Below the pieces are notes generated by a model. That model was not told the DNA's origin. It ran no database searches and saw nothing but the letters and a program-made list of their open reading frames with translations. A program made the translations under genes and the position numbers. DNA of 64,000 nt from positions 1-64,000 of the IMG/VR virus record IMGVR_UViG_3300021963_000021; one strand, 5' to 3'. The DNA comes from a virus. Shown here in pieces: positions 46,965 through 56,994 of the stretch (the stretch's first letter is position 1; each line of letters opens with the position of its first letter).

Positions 46965-49900
46965 TTAGGCTTGCGCTTCTGCCCAACGTAGAATAATGTT
47001 AGCTGGTGTAGCTGTTCCAGATACCTTATACACGTTGATAGCCAAAACGTCTGGTCCGTTCGGGAATGTACCACGTCCGCCTAACGCAGTTGTAGTCAAT
47101 TCTTTAAGTTCGCCTAGGTTCAACGCATCAGTTGATCCTGGGTTTGTAATGAACGAGAAGATCGTTTCGCCCGGTAGCGCATATGGTGGTAAACCAAATT
47201 GGAACTGTACTGTGGTAGACCCTCCAGTAACCACAACGTTAGTAGTTTGTGTAAAGGTTACTGTATAATATGGCGTTCCTGAGAATGTCTGTAATGTGCT
47301 CACTGACTGTACACGAGTACCAGCAGGGAATTTGGTTTCAGTTGTGGCAACTTCAGTGTTAGCCGATGCTCCAGACGATTCCCACGATGCTTGTGTAAAG
47401 TAAATCGTAGAAGTGTTAGCAGTTGACTGTGCTAGCTGGAATGTGATGTTATTGGTGTTGCTAATTGCGCTGGTCGATGCTCTACTAAATGACAGTGTAT
47501 AATACAGTGTAGTATTAAATGTCACTGTTCCGCTAGCAGACACAACGGCTGTATTTCCTGCGTTAAATGTCACAGCATAATAACTAGTACCAGCAAATGT
47601 TCTCAGTGTGCTCACAGAGCTAATTTGAGTACCGCCGCCAAATTTAGCATCGTTAGTTGTCTGACCTGCGATAATATCAACAGGTAACGCAGCCCAACTT
47701 GACTGTTGGAAGAAGTGTATAGTATTTCCAATTGCTCTAGTACCAGCAAATCTAAATGATACTGTCGAGTTATTATTAACTTGACGGAGTGTTGATGTGC
47801 TAAAGCTCACGGTGTAAAACCCACCACTTGGGCCTGTTACTGCTGTAACATAAGTTCCATCAACAAACAACGACGTATCATTAGTAAAGATATCAGTAGC
47901 AGTAGTAGAACCTTGTAGTGCTGCCCACGAAGCCTGTAAGAAATATAACACATTGCTTGGAGCACCAATAGTAAACGCAGATACTGATGTTGATTGTAAT
48001 AATGGTAAAGTAGTTGCTGTTGGATTTGGGCTGTCTGTCTTGCCAGATACTGTAGTACCCGACGGAAACTTAACGTCATTAACAGATTGTCCTACCACGG
48101 CAGCAATGCTGTCCCAACTGGTTCTTGTCACATAAGCAATAGTAGTACCGCTAGATCTATTAAATGCTGCGCCAGTTGGCACAGTGGCATTACCAGTTAC
48201 AGTACCTAATGCTGTAGCAGTAGTAAATGTATACGAGCCACCACCTGCCCAGTTAACAGAACCGCCAGGAGCAATCTGTGCGAAGCTAGGCTGTCCACCT
48301 TGCGCTAGTCCGTTTAATTTACCCCAGGTAATATCTCCTGGGTTAGTTGGATAGTTTTGTGGATTCAACACACCTTCAATAACCACTCCGCCAGTGCCTG
48401 CGTCTGAAGCGATTGAAATCTCTTTCAATAACAACTGCGCTCTGTTTAACAGTTCACGCTCGCCTAGATCTCCAACAACAGCGTTAGACACGCTAGGTGC
48501 TAGTCGAATCAAGAACACAGTCTTTTTAGTAGTCGAAATTGAGTTACCAGTTGATGTATAACTGAATAGATAACCGCGGTCTTCGTCAAATCTACCGTCT
48601 GTCAAGAACGCAGAACCCCAGTGACTAATCAAAGGTGTTGTTGTATTTGTTAATAATATTACACCTGTTCTTGATGTATGTGATGTAGCTATACCTGCTC
48701 GGTAACTTCTTAACGCACCAGATTGATAGTTAGTTAACTGTGCTGCTCGAGTAGCGCCAGTTAAGGCTGTCGCTGTTTTACCTGAGTAACTGATTAATTC
48801 ATTATCGACATAAACTACACCCGTGTCTGGATAGAACTGAGTGTCTTCAATAGGAATAGTTGTGTCTAAGGCAGTTATGTCAGCAGTTAGTCTTTCAGCT
48901 GGGCCATAGTTAGCTACCTCGTATCGCACTGGCAAGTTACCAGTTCTCATGAACGCTTCTGAGTTCACGTTACTGTTACGCATACGATGAGCAAAAACAA
49001 AGTTACCATCTCCGCCACGTAGCATAAAGTCAATAAATCCAGCACCGTACCAAGTATATTGGATACCGATCATCTGCATTTTTGTAATATCAACATCGTA
49101 GCCGCTAGGACCGGTACCGTCTAGTCTGTCTCTATTGAACTGACTCTGAGGGACACGTTTATCAAACACCAAACAGATCTTAGTTCCGCTGACTGCGCTG
49201 ACTCCTCTGAAGTCTGGATTCACAGTCATTGAAGTGTTAGATGCTACCGCCGTGACTACGTGAGTCATTCCCTTAACTACCACAAAGTCGCCTGCTTTGA
49301 CTTGATCTAAGAATCGAGAGTTACTACCAGTTATGGTATTACTACCAGGCAATATAGAAATCGTGCCAGCTAGCTGCTTGGTAGCAGTTCTTTGTACAAC
49401 TGCTAGTTCAGTGCCGTTATATTCCCAAAACACACCGTTTTGATCATCAAACGCACCTGCTCTAACTACTGCGCCTTTCCAATTTAACGTTGATACCTGA
49501 CAGCTGAATCCTAGTGTTGGAATTTTTGAACCTAATCGTCTAACTGCCTTAACTCGGAACACTCGTTCACTGACAATTTCGTCAACTGTGTAATCTTCAC
49601 CAGGATAAAATTCATTACCACTGTCATATCCTGGAGTATCTACTCCAGTGATACGCACCACAGCACCTGCTTGGAATCCGTGATCGTTTTCGTCTAGAGT
49701 AATTGTTATAGTAGAACCGACTTCCACTCCATCAGAGACAATATTCTGTATGTCGTAACTAGGGGCAAATAGCGCACCGGTGGTGTACATCATGCCTTTA
49801 CCAGATTGGTAACGAATGTATTTTTTACTTTGACGTATTGCCTGTACACCGTGCTGCGGACCGCCTGTGCCTAGTTGTACACCACCGTCGAAGGGTCTAT

Positions 49901-52900
49901 GTGTAAAGAAGCTGTCTGGTCTAGCATAGACTCTACCAGTAATAGTGCCAGCAATAGTACCCGATGCTCTGGCCTGATAGCTTAGAGCTGTTGCTGTTGG
50001 TATTGAAGTTGCTGTATATGATCCGCCGGCAAGTGTATGATTGTTAGAACCGTTGTCTGAAGATGGCACAACAATAAAGGCTCCGCCCGGTGGTATACCA
50101 TGCGCTGCTAAGAAATCTATACGTATCGTTGCCAACGCAGCATACGTCAATGTCGTTGATGAAGGCACAGCTCCTGTTGTGAATTCACTGACAGTGATTG
50201 CTGAATACAGCGAGAATGTAGTACCTGCTGAAGCAGTATGCGATCCTACAGTTATGTTAACAACTCCGCCTAGGGTAACATTTGAAACAGTTAGAACAAC
50301 ATCGTTAGTTGGACTTGCGCCACCAAGGGTAGCACCTGATAACTGTATCTTATTACCGATGTAATAATTAGTCCCGCCAGTTGCTGCTACTACAGAACTG
50401 TATGCGCTGCTAGATCTTGTTAGATTAAATGTTGCTCCGTTGCCTCTAGAAGCTGTGTTTGTTCCAGCCACTCCTGTGTAGGTAATTTGATAACTGGCAG
50501 TTCCAGAAACGCTAGCTTCTGTAATCGCGCCAGACTGGTTACTTGCTGCGCCTGTTACAGAGAAGTTTGTTATACCGCCAGTGACATTAGCTGCTGTCAC
50601 TGTGATTGTTAAATCGTTGGCTGTTGTTGAACCACCTAACTGTGTACCGTAGATCGTTAATGTATCTGCGGAATTATAACCAGATCCTGGGTTTGTTAGA
50701 GTCACAAAATATTCAGTGCCGTTCCTGATAACAGTAAATGTCGCTGCTGACCCAGTACCAGAAGTCAGGTCTTGAATAATGCTAGTGTAAGTAGCTGAAA
50801 CTTTAGATACTGTAATAGTAGCGTTATTTGACGGTGTTGATCCGTAGGTAAATGTTGTCCCAGGAACTGTAAACGATTCACCTGCTGAATAATTTGAACC
50901 GGCAGTGGTAACGTTAACTGTATAAGCGTTGCTGCGAGTTATTGAAAACACAGCACCTGTGCCTGCTGCCGAAGTTGTATAAACAGTGCTATCAATGCCA
51001 GTTACTGTTTGATTAGCAATGGCAAGAGCTGTTCCTTGGATCACTGTCACGGCTGAGATAGCACTGCCTGATAATGTTTCAACGTTTAGATACAGGTCGT
51101 TGGCTGTGGATGTTCCACCGAGATCTGTACCTAGTATTACGATAGTGTCACCAACAGCGTATCCGGATCCTCCGGCATTAACTGTTACTGTAGAATAGTT
51201 AGTAGTGTTATCTCGCAAGACATTAAATGTTGCGCTAGATCCTGTGCCTACAACGTTAGTACCTGCTATACCTAGATAGTTAACATTATTACCTTTGATG
51301 CTAGCAGTCAAAGGATCTGTAAACACTAATGTAAGGCCCTGTATATCCGAAATGAATATGTTATTACCTGATCCGTCGTTGACTGCTAGACCAATTTGTA
51401 CACCGACTGTGCTGGTCACATCAACTTGTGTAGTTCCAGAAGGATAATCGGCGGTCAATAAAGGTGTTGTCACAACACCTCCAGTACCAAGCACTGAAGT
51501 TATCTGTGAACCTACACCGAGATTCGTACCGGTTATAGGAGCACCAATTTCTGGTGCTGTGCCTGTGAACGCAAATCTATTAGAACCACTCGGTGCTGCT
51601 AATGATGTTGTCACTGTACCGCTAGTACCGTTGCTGATAACGGAAAATGTTGGTGTACCAATTTCAGCACCAGTATAAAAACCGCCTTGACGTACCTGTG
51701 AAAATGCTGTGGCCAATGCTGTGGGATTGCTCGATCCTACTCGTGCTTTGGCATAGTATGTAAATGATTTAGTAGTCGGTACTGAAGTAACAATAAATGA
51801 CCCCTCAGCACGTGAAACTCCACTGATAGCCTGAGTAAGACCTCTCACAGTAATAGGCTGACCAACAGCAAATCCGTGTACAGCGTTTGTCGTTACTGTA
51901 ATCAAACTGCCGCCGATGCCACTGGTGCCCACTGACGCATCTGAAACAATGCTAACTATATCTTGATCAGTACCCGGGACTTCATAGATACTTGGATATC
52001 CTCTCGCTACTGCGATAGCCTGCCACTTGGTTGGCTGTAAGCCGTATTCAAAGTCAGCGTCAAGCATGGCCTGCGGCGGAGCAACACGCATACGTTCAAT
52101 AGCATCTGTGCCAAAGTCGTATGGACGTACTGACATATCTTTGGTTTCTACAAATATCTGTATCTCATCATCTTCGGTCATTGAAGATGTGTCACAGTTT
52201 AATTTAATAGTCGTTACACCGTCAGTGGCCTGTAAGAATTTTACAAAGTCCTCGTCTTCAACAGTCTCTTGTGTAACGGTTCCGCCGATAGCAGGATTAG
52301 AGAAATTATAAATGATTACGTTTGCGGTCGTGTTTGTGATCAATAATAGATCATCACTACCAGCTTTACCTTGGAATTTAATTCTACCATAGGTGTTTGG
52401 AATTGCTGCTGCTAACAAGCTCAGACCGCCAGGAATAACAGTTAACACTATATTAGATAGTTCTACAATTCTCGCGGCAGCTCCTGCTTCTGGAGATCCA
52501 GTCAATACAACCTGAGGTGTAGATGTCTGGTATGGTACAGTTCTATATGAAGGATACGAAGGCAACGAACTAGTGCCAACCAACAATAGATTAATTAATA
52601 AATCCGATAACGCAGTGATTCGTGTTGTAGCACCTGTTTCAGCGAACGGAGATGTTCTAACCTGAGCATAGGTATTCTGGAATGACGGAGCAGCTATACC
52701 TGTTAAAATATAGTTGTTTATAGTGTTTCTTAAAAACGTATGAGCATAAGCTTCTGGATATCTATCGCCGTCAACTTGTGCTTCGTTTCCATAATAGTAT
52801 TTTGATACAACACGATATGTTTCTTCATTTCCATTGTATTGTAAGTCATAGATGTATGCGTCGATAACATAACCGGAATCTCTAATACACTTAGCACTGT

Positions 52901-54791
52901 CAAATGTATATCCTTGGAAATCTACCACGCTGTTAACTATAGTTGTCTTAGCCGATGCTATAGCTGTCTTAGCTGTTTGTAGTGCTGTGACAGCAAAAGT
53001 CACGCTAGGTACAGTTCTTGCTATTCCGCTTAGATATGAATTAGCCTGTGACTGTGTTGTACAGGCAACTACATCTTTGGTTATCTGTACCAGACCCTCT
53101 AATATTGTAGTTTCAGTATTGCTGGCGTTTGCGCCAGTTATTGTCTGAGACAGTGTATTTGGTGTAGACCCAGTGACTGTTTTTGTTATAGATATACCTT
53201 GAACAATTTGACCTATTATAGTTTTCAGTCTTCCGTAGGCATCTACAGTCTGTAATCTATGCGTTGGATCAATGCCCGGAGCTCCGTTAGCAAAACCATA
53301 GAAGAAGAATTTTGCTTGGTCATAGGTCGCAGCATTGCCACCATATAGAATATCATAACATAGCGCATCAATGGCATATTTGACATCTCGAGTACACTTA
53401 GCTTCGTCGTGATTATGTGTGGGATATGCGTCAGCTACCCAAGCATTGACTTCTGCTGCTATAAAGTTTTTGTTGGCAATCAGTTTGTCTTTGGCTGCGA
53501 TTTGATTTGCTGTGGCCGAACTTGGATTTGTGAACGTCACTGTATCAGCATTAGCTCTGCCGTTAGTAGCAATATCTCTAACTTCACTAAAGAAATTATT
53601 AGATCTTGTAACTGCTAGTGTACTTGCTGAAACACCGGCTAGTGCTGCTACTTCTAGTCCGGCTCTACGAATAGTATCTAACACGATAAAATCGTTGTCA
53701 AGAGCATTGTATTCTGCTAGTCCAAGGAACACAGCATTATAATTAGTGCCTAGGGCTATGTCGTATTGAACACCATCTATTAGATAACCAATATCTCGAA
53801 CACACTTGCTGGCTGTATCGATTTGATCTTGTATCCAAGCAGTGACTTCATATTGTAGATATTGTTTGTTAGCAGTTAACAAACGAACTGCTTCGTCGTA
53901 ATCTTCTGTGCCTACAATATTTTCAATGATATTGCTGTTAATTCTTTCTCGAACAAATCGATGTGCTTCAACTTCAGCTTGGCCGCTGCCGTCAACTTGT
54001 AGAGTATCTCCGTCGTAATAGACCTTAACAATATCCGTGATTGCTTCTGTACCGTCGTATCTTAAATCGTTTAGATACGCATCAAGTACAAATCCAAAAT
54101 CTCTTTCGCACTTGGCATTGCTGTAAGTGTAGTTTTCGTAGGTAGATGCTTTATATTGTATAGTCGGTAATGCGCTGAGTCCAGTGCTAATTACATCTTT
54201 GGTTATTTGTATTAATGTAGAAACTTTAGCAAATGATTGTACTTCAGCAGATGGTCCAGTTCTATACTGTGTGTAAGTTCCCTGATAAGAAGAAGCCGCA
54301 GTAGTTGTTAGGATGTTATTCTGTATGAGAGAATTTAAAAATGTGTAGGCCGCAACTTCTGGGGTTCTTGGTCCGTCAATTTGTGGACTAGATCCAATCC
54401 AGTAGTAGGTCGCTATTCTTCTAGTTTCTTCGTTACCGCCATATCGCAGATCATGGATATAGGCATTGATATTATTGGTTACGTCATTTAGACACTTTGT
54501 TGCGTCATAGGTATAACCGGAAAATGGTGCTATGCTGTTTGTTATCTGATACTGTATCCAAGCAACAACTTCATATTTCATATAGTTGATATTATTGGTC
54601 AGTAAGCGATAAGCTTCTGGATAGTAGTTAAACGCAGTATCAACAGTTATTCTTCTGTTGATGAATGCTGATAACTCTTTCTTTAGATGTTCTTTGTTAG
54701 CTGCTATGCTGGCATAGGCACTTGGAAACAAGTTATCAGTGTAACTTATTCCCGGTCTAAAAACGTAATTATTAATTTTTTTCTTTGCCAT
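46965..54791 (-). CDS. Giant repeat-containing virion (fibre-like) protein
   Basis: A 2608-residue protein. The first 700 residues contain at least five repeats built around K-C-x-(R/N)-D-x-x-(Y/F)-x-(I/L)-D-A...D-(L/I)-x-Y-x-G, with Cys near residues 100, 228, 330, about 470 and 630. Residues about 1100-1600 carry many beta modules of the type GSGY-x-GD-x-(I/F)-x-I-x-GT-x-LGG-(x)3-NDL. Residues about 1650-2150 look unique. Residues about 2250-2560 hold W-x-x-x repeats ending GT-x-YYxVTF. I recall the Cys-repeat N-terminus from T4-like aquatic phages. It is probably a long adhesin or fibre. Confidence 0.75.
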   Translation of the reverse strand: MAKKKINNYVFRPGISYTDNLFPSAYASIAANKEHLKKELSAFINRRITVDTAFNYYPEAYRLLTNNINYMKYEVVAWIQYQITNSIAPFSGYTYDATKCLNDVTNNINAYIHDLRYGGNEETRRIATYYWIGSSPQIDGPRTPEVAAYTFLNSLIQNNILTTTAASSYQGTYTQYRTGPSAEVQSFAKVSTLIQITKDVISTGLSALPTIQYKASTYENYTYSNAKCERDFGFVLDAYLNDLRYDGTEAITDIVKVYYDGDTLQVDGSGQAEVEAHRFVRERINSNIIENIVGTEDYDEAVRLLTANKQYLQYEVTAWIQDQIDTASKCVRDIGYLIDGVQYDIALGTNYNAVFLGLAEYNALDNDFIVLDTIRRAGLEVAALAGVSASTLAVTRSNNFFSEVRDIATNGRANADTVTFTNPSSATANQIAAKDKLIANKNFIAAEVNAWVADAYPTHNHDEAKCTRDVKYAIDALCYDILYGGNAATYDQAKFFFYGFANGAPGIDPTHRLQTVDAYGRLKTIIGQIVQGISITKTVTGSTPNTLSQTITGANASNTETTILEGLVQITKDVVACTTQSQANSYLSGIARTVPSVTFAVTALQTAKTAIASAKTTIVNSVVDFQGYTFDSAKCIRDSGYVIDAYIYDLQYNGNEETYRVVSKYYYGNEAQVDGDRYPEAYAHTFLRNTINNYILTGIAAPSFQNTYAQVRTSPFAETGATTRITALSDLLINLLLVGTSSLPSYPSYRTVPYQTSTPQVVLTGSPEAGAAARIVELSNIVLTVIPGGLSLLAAAIPNTYGRIKFQGKAGSDDLLLITNTTANVIIYNFSNPAIGGTVTQETVEDEDFVKFLQATDGVTTIKLNCDTSSMTEDDEIQIFVETKDMSVRPYDFGTDAIERMRVAPPQAMLDADFEYGLQPTKWQAIAVARGYPSIYEVPGTDQDIVSIVSDASVGTSGIGGSLITVTTNAVHGFAVGQPITVRGLTQAISGVSRAEGSFIVTSVPTTKSFTYYAKARVGSSNPTALATAFSQVRQGGFYTGAEIGTPTFSVISNGTSGTVTTSLAAPSGSNRFAFTGTAPEIGAPITGTNLGVGSQITSVLGTGGVVTTPLLTADYPSGTTQVDVTSTVGVQIGLAVNDGSGNNIFISDIQGLTLVFTDPLTASIKGNNVNYLGIAGTNVVGTGSSATFNVLRDNTTNYSTVTVNAGGSGYAVGDTIVILGTDLGGTSTANDLYLNVETLSGSAISAVTVIQGTALAIANQTVTGIDSTVYTTSAAGTGAVFSITRSNAYTVNVTTAGSNYSAGESFTVPGTTFTYGSTPSNNATITVSKVSATYTSIIQDLTSGTGSAATFTVIRNGTEYFVTLTNPGSGYNSADTLTIYGTQLGGSTTANDLTITVTAANVTGGITNFSVTGAASNQSGAITEASVSGTASYQITYTGVAGTNTASRGNGATFNLTRSSSAYSSVVAATGGTNYYIGNKIQLSGATLGGASPTNDVVLTVSNVTLGGVVNITVGSHTASAGTTFSLYSAITVSEFTTGAVPSSTTLTYAALATIRIDFLAAHGIPPGGAFIVVPSSDNGSNNHTLAGGSYTATSIPTATALSYQARASGTIAGTITGRVYARPDSFFTHRPFDGGVQLGTGGPQHGVQAIRQSKKYIRYQSGKGMMYTTGALFAPSYDIQNIVSDGVEVGSTITITLDENDHGFQAGAVVRITGVDTPGYDSGNEFYPGEDYTVDEIVSERVFRVKAVRRLGSKIPTLGFSCQVSTLNWKGAVVRAGAFDDQNGVFWEYNGTELAVVQRTATKQLAGTISILPGSNTITGSNSRFLDQVKAGDFVVVKGMTHVVTAVASNTSMTVNPDFRGVSAVSGTKICLVFDKRVPQSQFNRDRLDGTGPSGYDVDITKMQMIGIQYTWYGAGFIDFMLRGGDGNFVFAHRMRNSNVNSEAFMRTGNLPVRYEVANYGPAERLTADITALDTTIPIEDTQFYPDTGVVYVDNELISYSGKTATALTGATRAAQLTNYQSGALRSYRAGIATSHTSRTGVILLTNTTTPLISHWGSAFLTDGRFDEDRGYLFSYTSTGNSISTTKKTVFLIRLAPSVSNAVVGDLGERELLNRAQLLLKEISIASDAGTGGVVIEGVLNPQNYPTNPGDITWGKLNGLAQGGQPSFAQIAPGGSVNWAGGGSYTFTTATALGTVTGNATVPTGAAFNRSSGTTIAYVTRTSWDSIAAVVGQSVNDVKFPSGTTVSGKTDSPNPTATTLPLLQSTSVSAFTIGAPSNVLYFLQASWAALQGSTTATDIFTNDTSLFVDGTYVTAVTGPSGGFYTVSFSTSTLRQVNNNSTVSFRFAGTRAIGNTIHFFQQSSWAALPVDIIAGQTTNDAKFGGGTQISSVSTLRTFAGTSYYAVTFNAGNTAVVSASGTVTFNTTLYYTLSFSRASTSAISNTNNITFQLAQSTANTSTIYFTQASWESSGASANTEVATTETKFPAGTRVQSVSTLQTFSGTPYYTVTFTQTTNVVVTGGSTTVQFQFGLPPYALPGETIFSFITNPGSTDALNLGELKELTTTALGGRGTFPNGPDVLAINVYKVSGTATPANIILRWAEAQA

Positions 54792-54800
54792 TTTTCTCTC

Positions 54801-55352
54801 TTAGGCTCCAAACGCTACCGCAAAAGCGACAACGGAATTGTCTACATAATCTTTTCTTGCCGGATTGGCTGCTAATGTAGGAACAGGGATTAGCATACCA
54901 TCGACAAATGTCACTATACCACTTATATCTGCCCCAGACGCTGAAATTTCAGCGTTGTCAGCATTTAAACTTCCTGGGGAGACACCATTACTTACCACAT
55001 CTATTTGGTAGGCCGTGACCTGTCCTGGCGTTAGTGTACCAATATCTACATTATTAATAGTTCCTCTGGTCAAGCTGTTAATAACTACACGACCAGAAAC
55101 AACTGAAACTCTGTTTACCCCACTGCTTCTTAAATATACATCGCCATTAGTTTGTAACTGAGACAACACACCTATAGTTTCAAGGCTGCTGTTTTTAATT
55201 GTGTTGCTAAGGGCAGTTAAATCAGTTGAGAATGGATTGCCATAAGAACCTATGCTGAGAGTATTTGCGGTAAGATTACCGTTCTCATCAACATAGAACC
55301 CTGGACTTTTAAATCCAAAATCTGACTTTAATGTTTTTTGTCCTACAGTCAT
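54801..55352 (-). CDS. Tail-fibre-associated protein
   Basis: A 183-residue protein. GFKSPGFYVDENGNLTANTLSIG is a common fibre-shaft opening. The remainder is beta-repeat-like (NGDVYLRSSGVNRVSVVSGRVVINS) and ends in a hydrophobic alanine/valine stretch. TATAAATA lies 13 nt before the ATG. It is probably co-transcribed with the giant protein downstream. A trimeric fibre connector is inferred. Confidence 0.6.
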   Translation of the reverse strand: MTVGQKTLKSDFGFKSPGFYVDENGNLTANTLSIGSYGNPFSTDLTALSNTIKNSSLETIGVLSQLQTNGDVYLRSSGVNRVSVVSGRVVINSLTRGTINNVDIGTLTPGQVTAYQIDVVSNGVSPGSLNADNAEISASGADISGIVTFVDGMLIPVPTLAANPARKDYVDNSVVAFAVAFGA

Positions 55353-55365
55353 AGTTTATCCAGAG

Positions 55366-55373
55366 TATTTATA
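55366..55373 (-). promoter_or_regulatory. Late promoter box TATAAATA
   Basis: An exact T4 late consensus on the minus strand, 13 nt before the ATG at 55352 and inside the 3' end of the upstream gene. Confidence 0.8.
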
Positions 55374-56922
55374 GCCTGCCCACAACCACTTCTATAACGC
55401 CTTCGACGCCATCAAAGTTTTCTAGAGCCTTGCCGATTACGGTTCCGACTTTTGGGTCACTTGAAGGTCTAGCATATCCACCACCACTTGCGACCATCAT
55501 ATCACCTTTGTGGATTTTTCCTCGAACTTTACATGGCACACGCCCTTGTAATGCCAACGGAACTACATGTTTGCCTTCTAAATGACCATTCATTAAATGC
55601 GCAGGCTGTGTAGAAACAATGCCTGCTACACGTCTTGTTTCGTCTGATGCTACGGTTACTTCATAGTCTCCGCCAAATTCTAATACTGTTCCGGGTTCGT
55701 AGGCAGCATCTGCCAAATAATTTTCTGCCAAGTCCGCCCATTGTGCTTGTGTTGATGTAACTGTAAGAACATCAGTTGCTGTATTCAATGTCACTGTGCT
55801 CTTAGCATAAAGAGACTGCCCAGATACAGAGTCTGTTCCTGTAGAAAGCACCAACGGATATGAGCCAGTACTAACAGCCTGTACAATTACAGCCTGTGCT
55901 GTTCCGCCACTTCCGCCTCCACCACCAGAGGACGAAAAGGTTATAGTATCAGAAGCAGCATTGGTAGTAATAGTCATGCCTGTGCCTGCTACAAATGTCA
56001 ACGTGTCACTTGCTCTTTCAGCTATGACATTGGATTGTCCAGATACCGCAATAGTAGTAAAAGAATTACCAGAAGATACTGTTCCGCCACCTCCGCTGCT
56101 AGATCCGCTGCTGCCTGTGTTGGTAATAGTAATTGAATCCGTCAATGGATCTGTAATAATACTGATTCCAGTACCGGCAACTAGTGTAACTCTATCATTT
56201 GGTGTTTCGGCTACTACATCAGATTCGCCTGCTACAGATATTTTATTAAAATAGGTAAATGCCTGACCACCTATAGTCGAACCTGCGGGTACTTCTATGG
56301 CATTTGAACCTGTGCTAGATATTACTGCGCCATTTAGATTTAACACACCACCTAGGTATAAATTGTCCCAAGGTGCTGCTGCGGTCCCAAGATCGTGAAC
56401 AAATCCTAAATCTGGAATTATATCTCTGTCAACAGCGCCTAGATTTATAGTCGAACCACCTCCAGATATAGGAGGTCCACCTGGTGTTGGGTCAGGTACT
56501 AAAAAGGTAGGACTCTGAGGACGCTCAATGGCATTAAGAACTCCAGAGTAATGTGCTCTATATATGGCTTTCAGACCGTTGTAGTCAGCAATTTTTGGTG
56601 ATAGTTTCAGTGACAGATAACTGTCGTTGACTTCTACAGACACATCAACTAATTCGTCATCAATAGCTACACGACCAACAATAGAATAGTTGGCATAATC
56701 GGGTCTAGCTACAACTAGGACTTGAAGTGTTTCTTTTTTGTTAGAATTAAATTCTAAAGAAATTTGATAGCTAGCACTGGCAAAGTCGCCTACATACCAG
56801 CGATCAATTTCAGTAGAATCAAAGATTTGAATCCAGGGCCCTTTGTGGAGAAAATTGACCCCATTTTTAAACTGTAGGGTATTTTTTACATTAGGTATAA
56901 AATAATTGTTAAAATCGGTCAT
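55369..56922 (-). CDS. Tail fibre protein with possible autoprocessing C-terminal domain
   Basis: A 517-residue protein. The N-terminal 130 residues are a beta-sandwich. Then come a Gly/Ser-rich linker region and two paired repeats (ISVAGESDVVAETPNDRVTLVAGTGISI... and IAVSGQSNVIAERASDTLTFVAGTGMTI...). The C-terminal part from about 400 (ADLAENYLADAAYEPGTVLEFGGDYEVTVA...VVPLALQGRVPCKVRGKIHKGDMMVASGGGYA) recalls the Peptidase_G2/IMC autoproteolysis-type fibre domain. It has a GTTAAATA late box. Receptor binding is inferred. Confidence 0.7.
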   Translation of the reverse strand: MTDFNNYFIPNVKNTLQFKNGVNFLHKGPWIQIFDSTEIDRWYVGDFASASYQISLEFNSNKKETLQVLVVARPDYANYSIVGRVAIDDELVDVSVEVNDSYLSLKLSPKIADYNGLKAIYRAHYSGVLNAIERPQSPTFLVPDPTPGGPPISGGGSTINLGAVDRDIIPDLGFVHDLGTAAAPWDNLYLGGVLNLNGAVISSTGSNAIEVPAGSTIGGQAFTYFNKISVAGESDVVAETPNDRVTLVAGTGISIITDPLTDSITITNTGSSGSSSGGGGTVSSGNSFTTIAVSGQSNVIAERASDTLTFVAGTGMTITTNAASDTITFSSSGGGGGSGGTAQAVIVQAVSTGSYPLVLSTGTDSVSGQSLYAKSTVTLNTATDVLTVTSTQAQWADLAENYLADAAYEPGTVLEFGGDYEVTVASDETRRVAGIVSTQPAHLMNGHLEGKHVVPLALQGRVPCKVRGKIHKGDMMVASGGGYARPSSDPKVGTVIGKALENFDGVEGVIEVVVGRL

Positions 56923-56943
56923 AGCTCGCTCGGGGTTATTATG

Positions 56944-56951
56944 TATTTAAC
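56944..56951 (-). promoter_or_regulatory. Late promoter box GTTAAATA
   Basis: It lies 21 nt upstream of the ATG at 56922. The leader includes a weak GAG-type Shine-Dalgarno sequence. Confidence 0.55.
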
Positions 56952-56967
56952 AGATTTTATCCATAAT

Positions 56968-56988
56968 AAAAAACCCCCTTGCGGGGGT
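56968..56988 (-). terminator. Intrinsic terminator after the carbamoyltransferase
   Basis: ACCCCC, TTGC and GGGGGT form a strong stem. On the minus strand it is followed by TTTTTTATT. Confidence 0.92.
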
Positions 56989-56994
56989 CTTTAA

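Noticed and set aside
48001-52311. Plus-strand open frames opposite the giant repeat protein
   Set aside because: Their low-complexity composition mirrors the antisense of the repeat-rich gene. No promoters or Shine-Dalgarno sequences were found.
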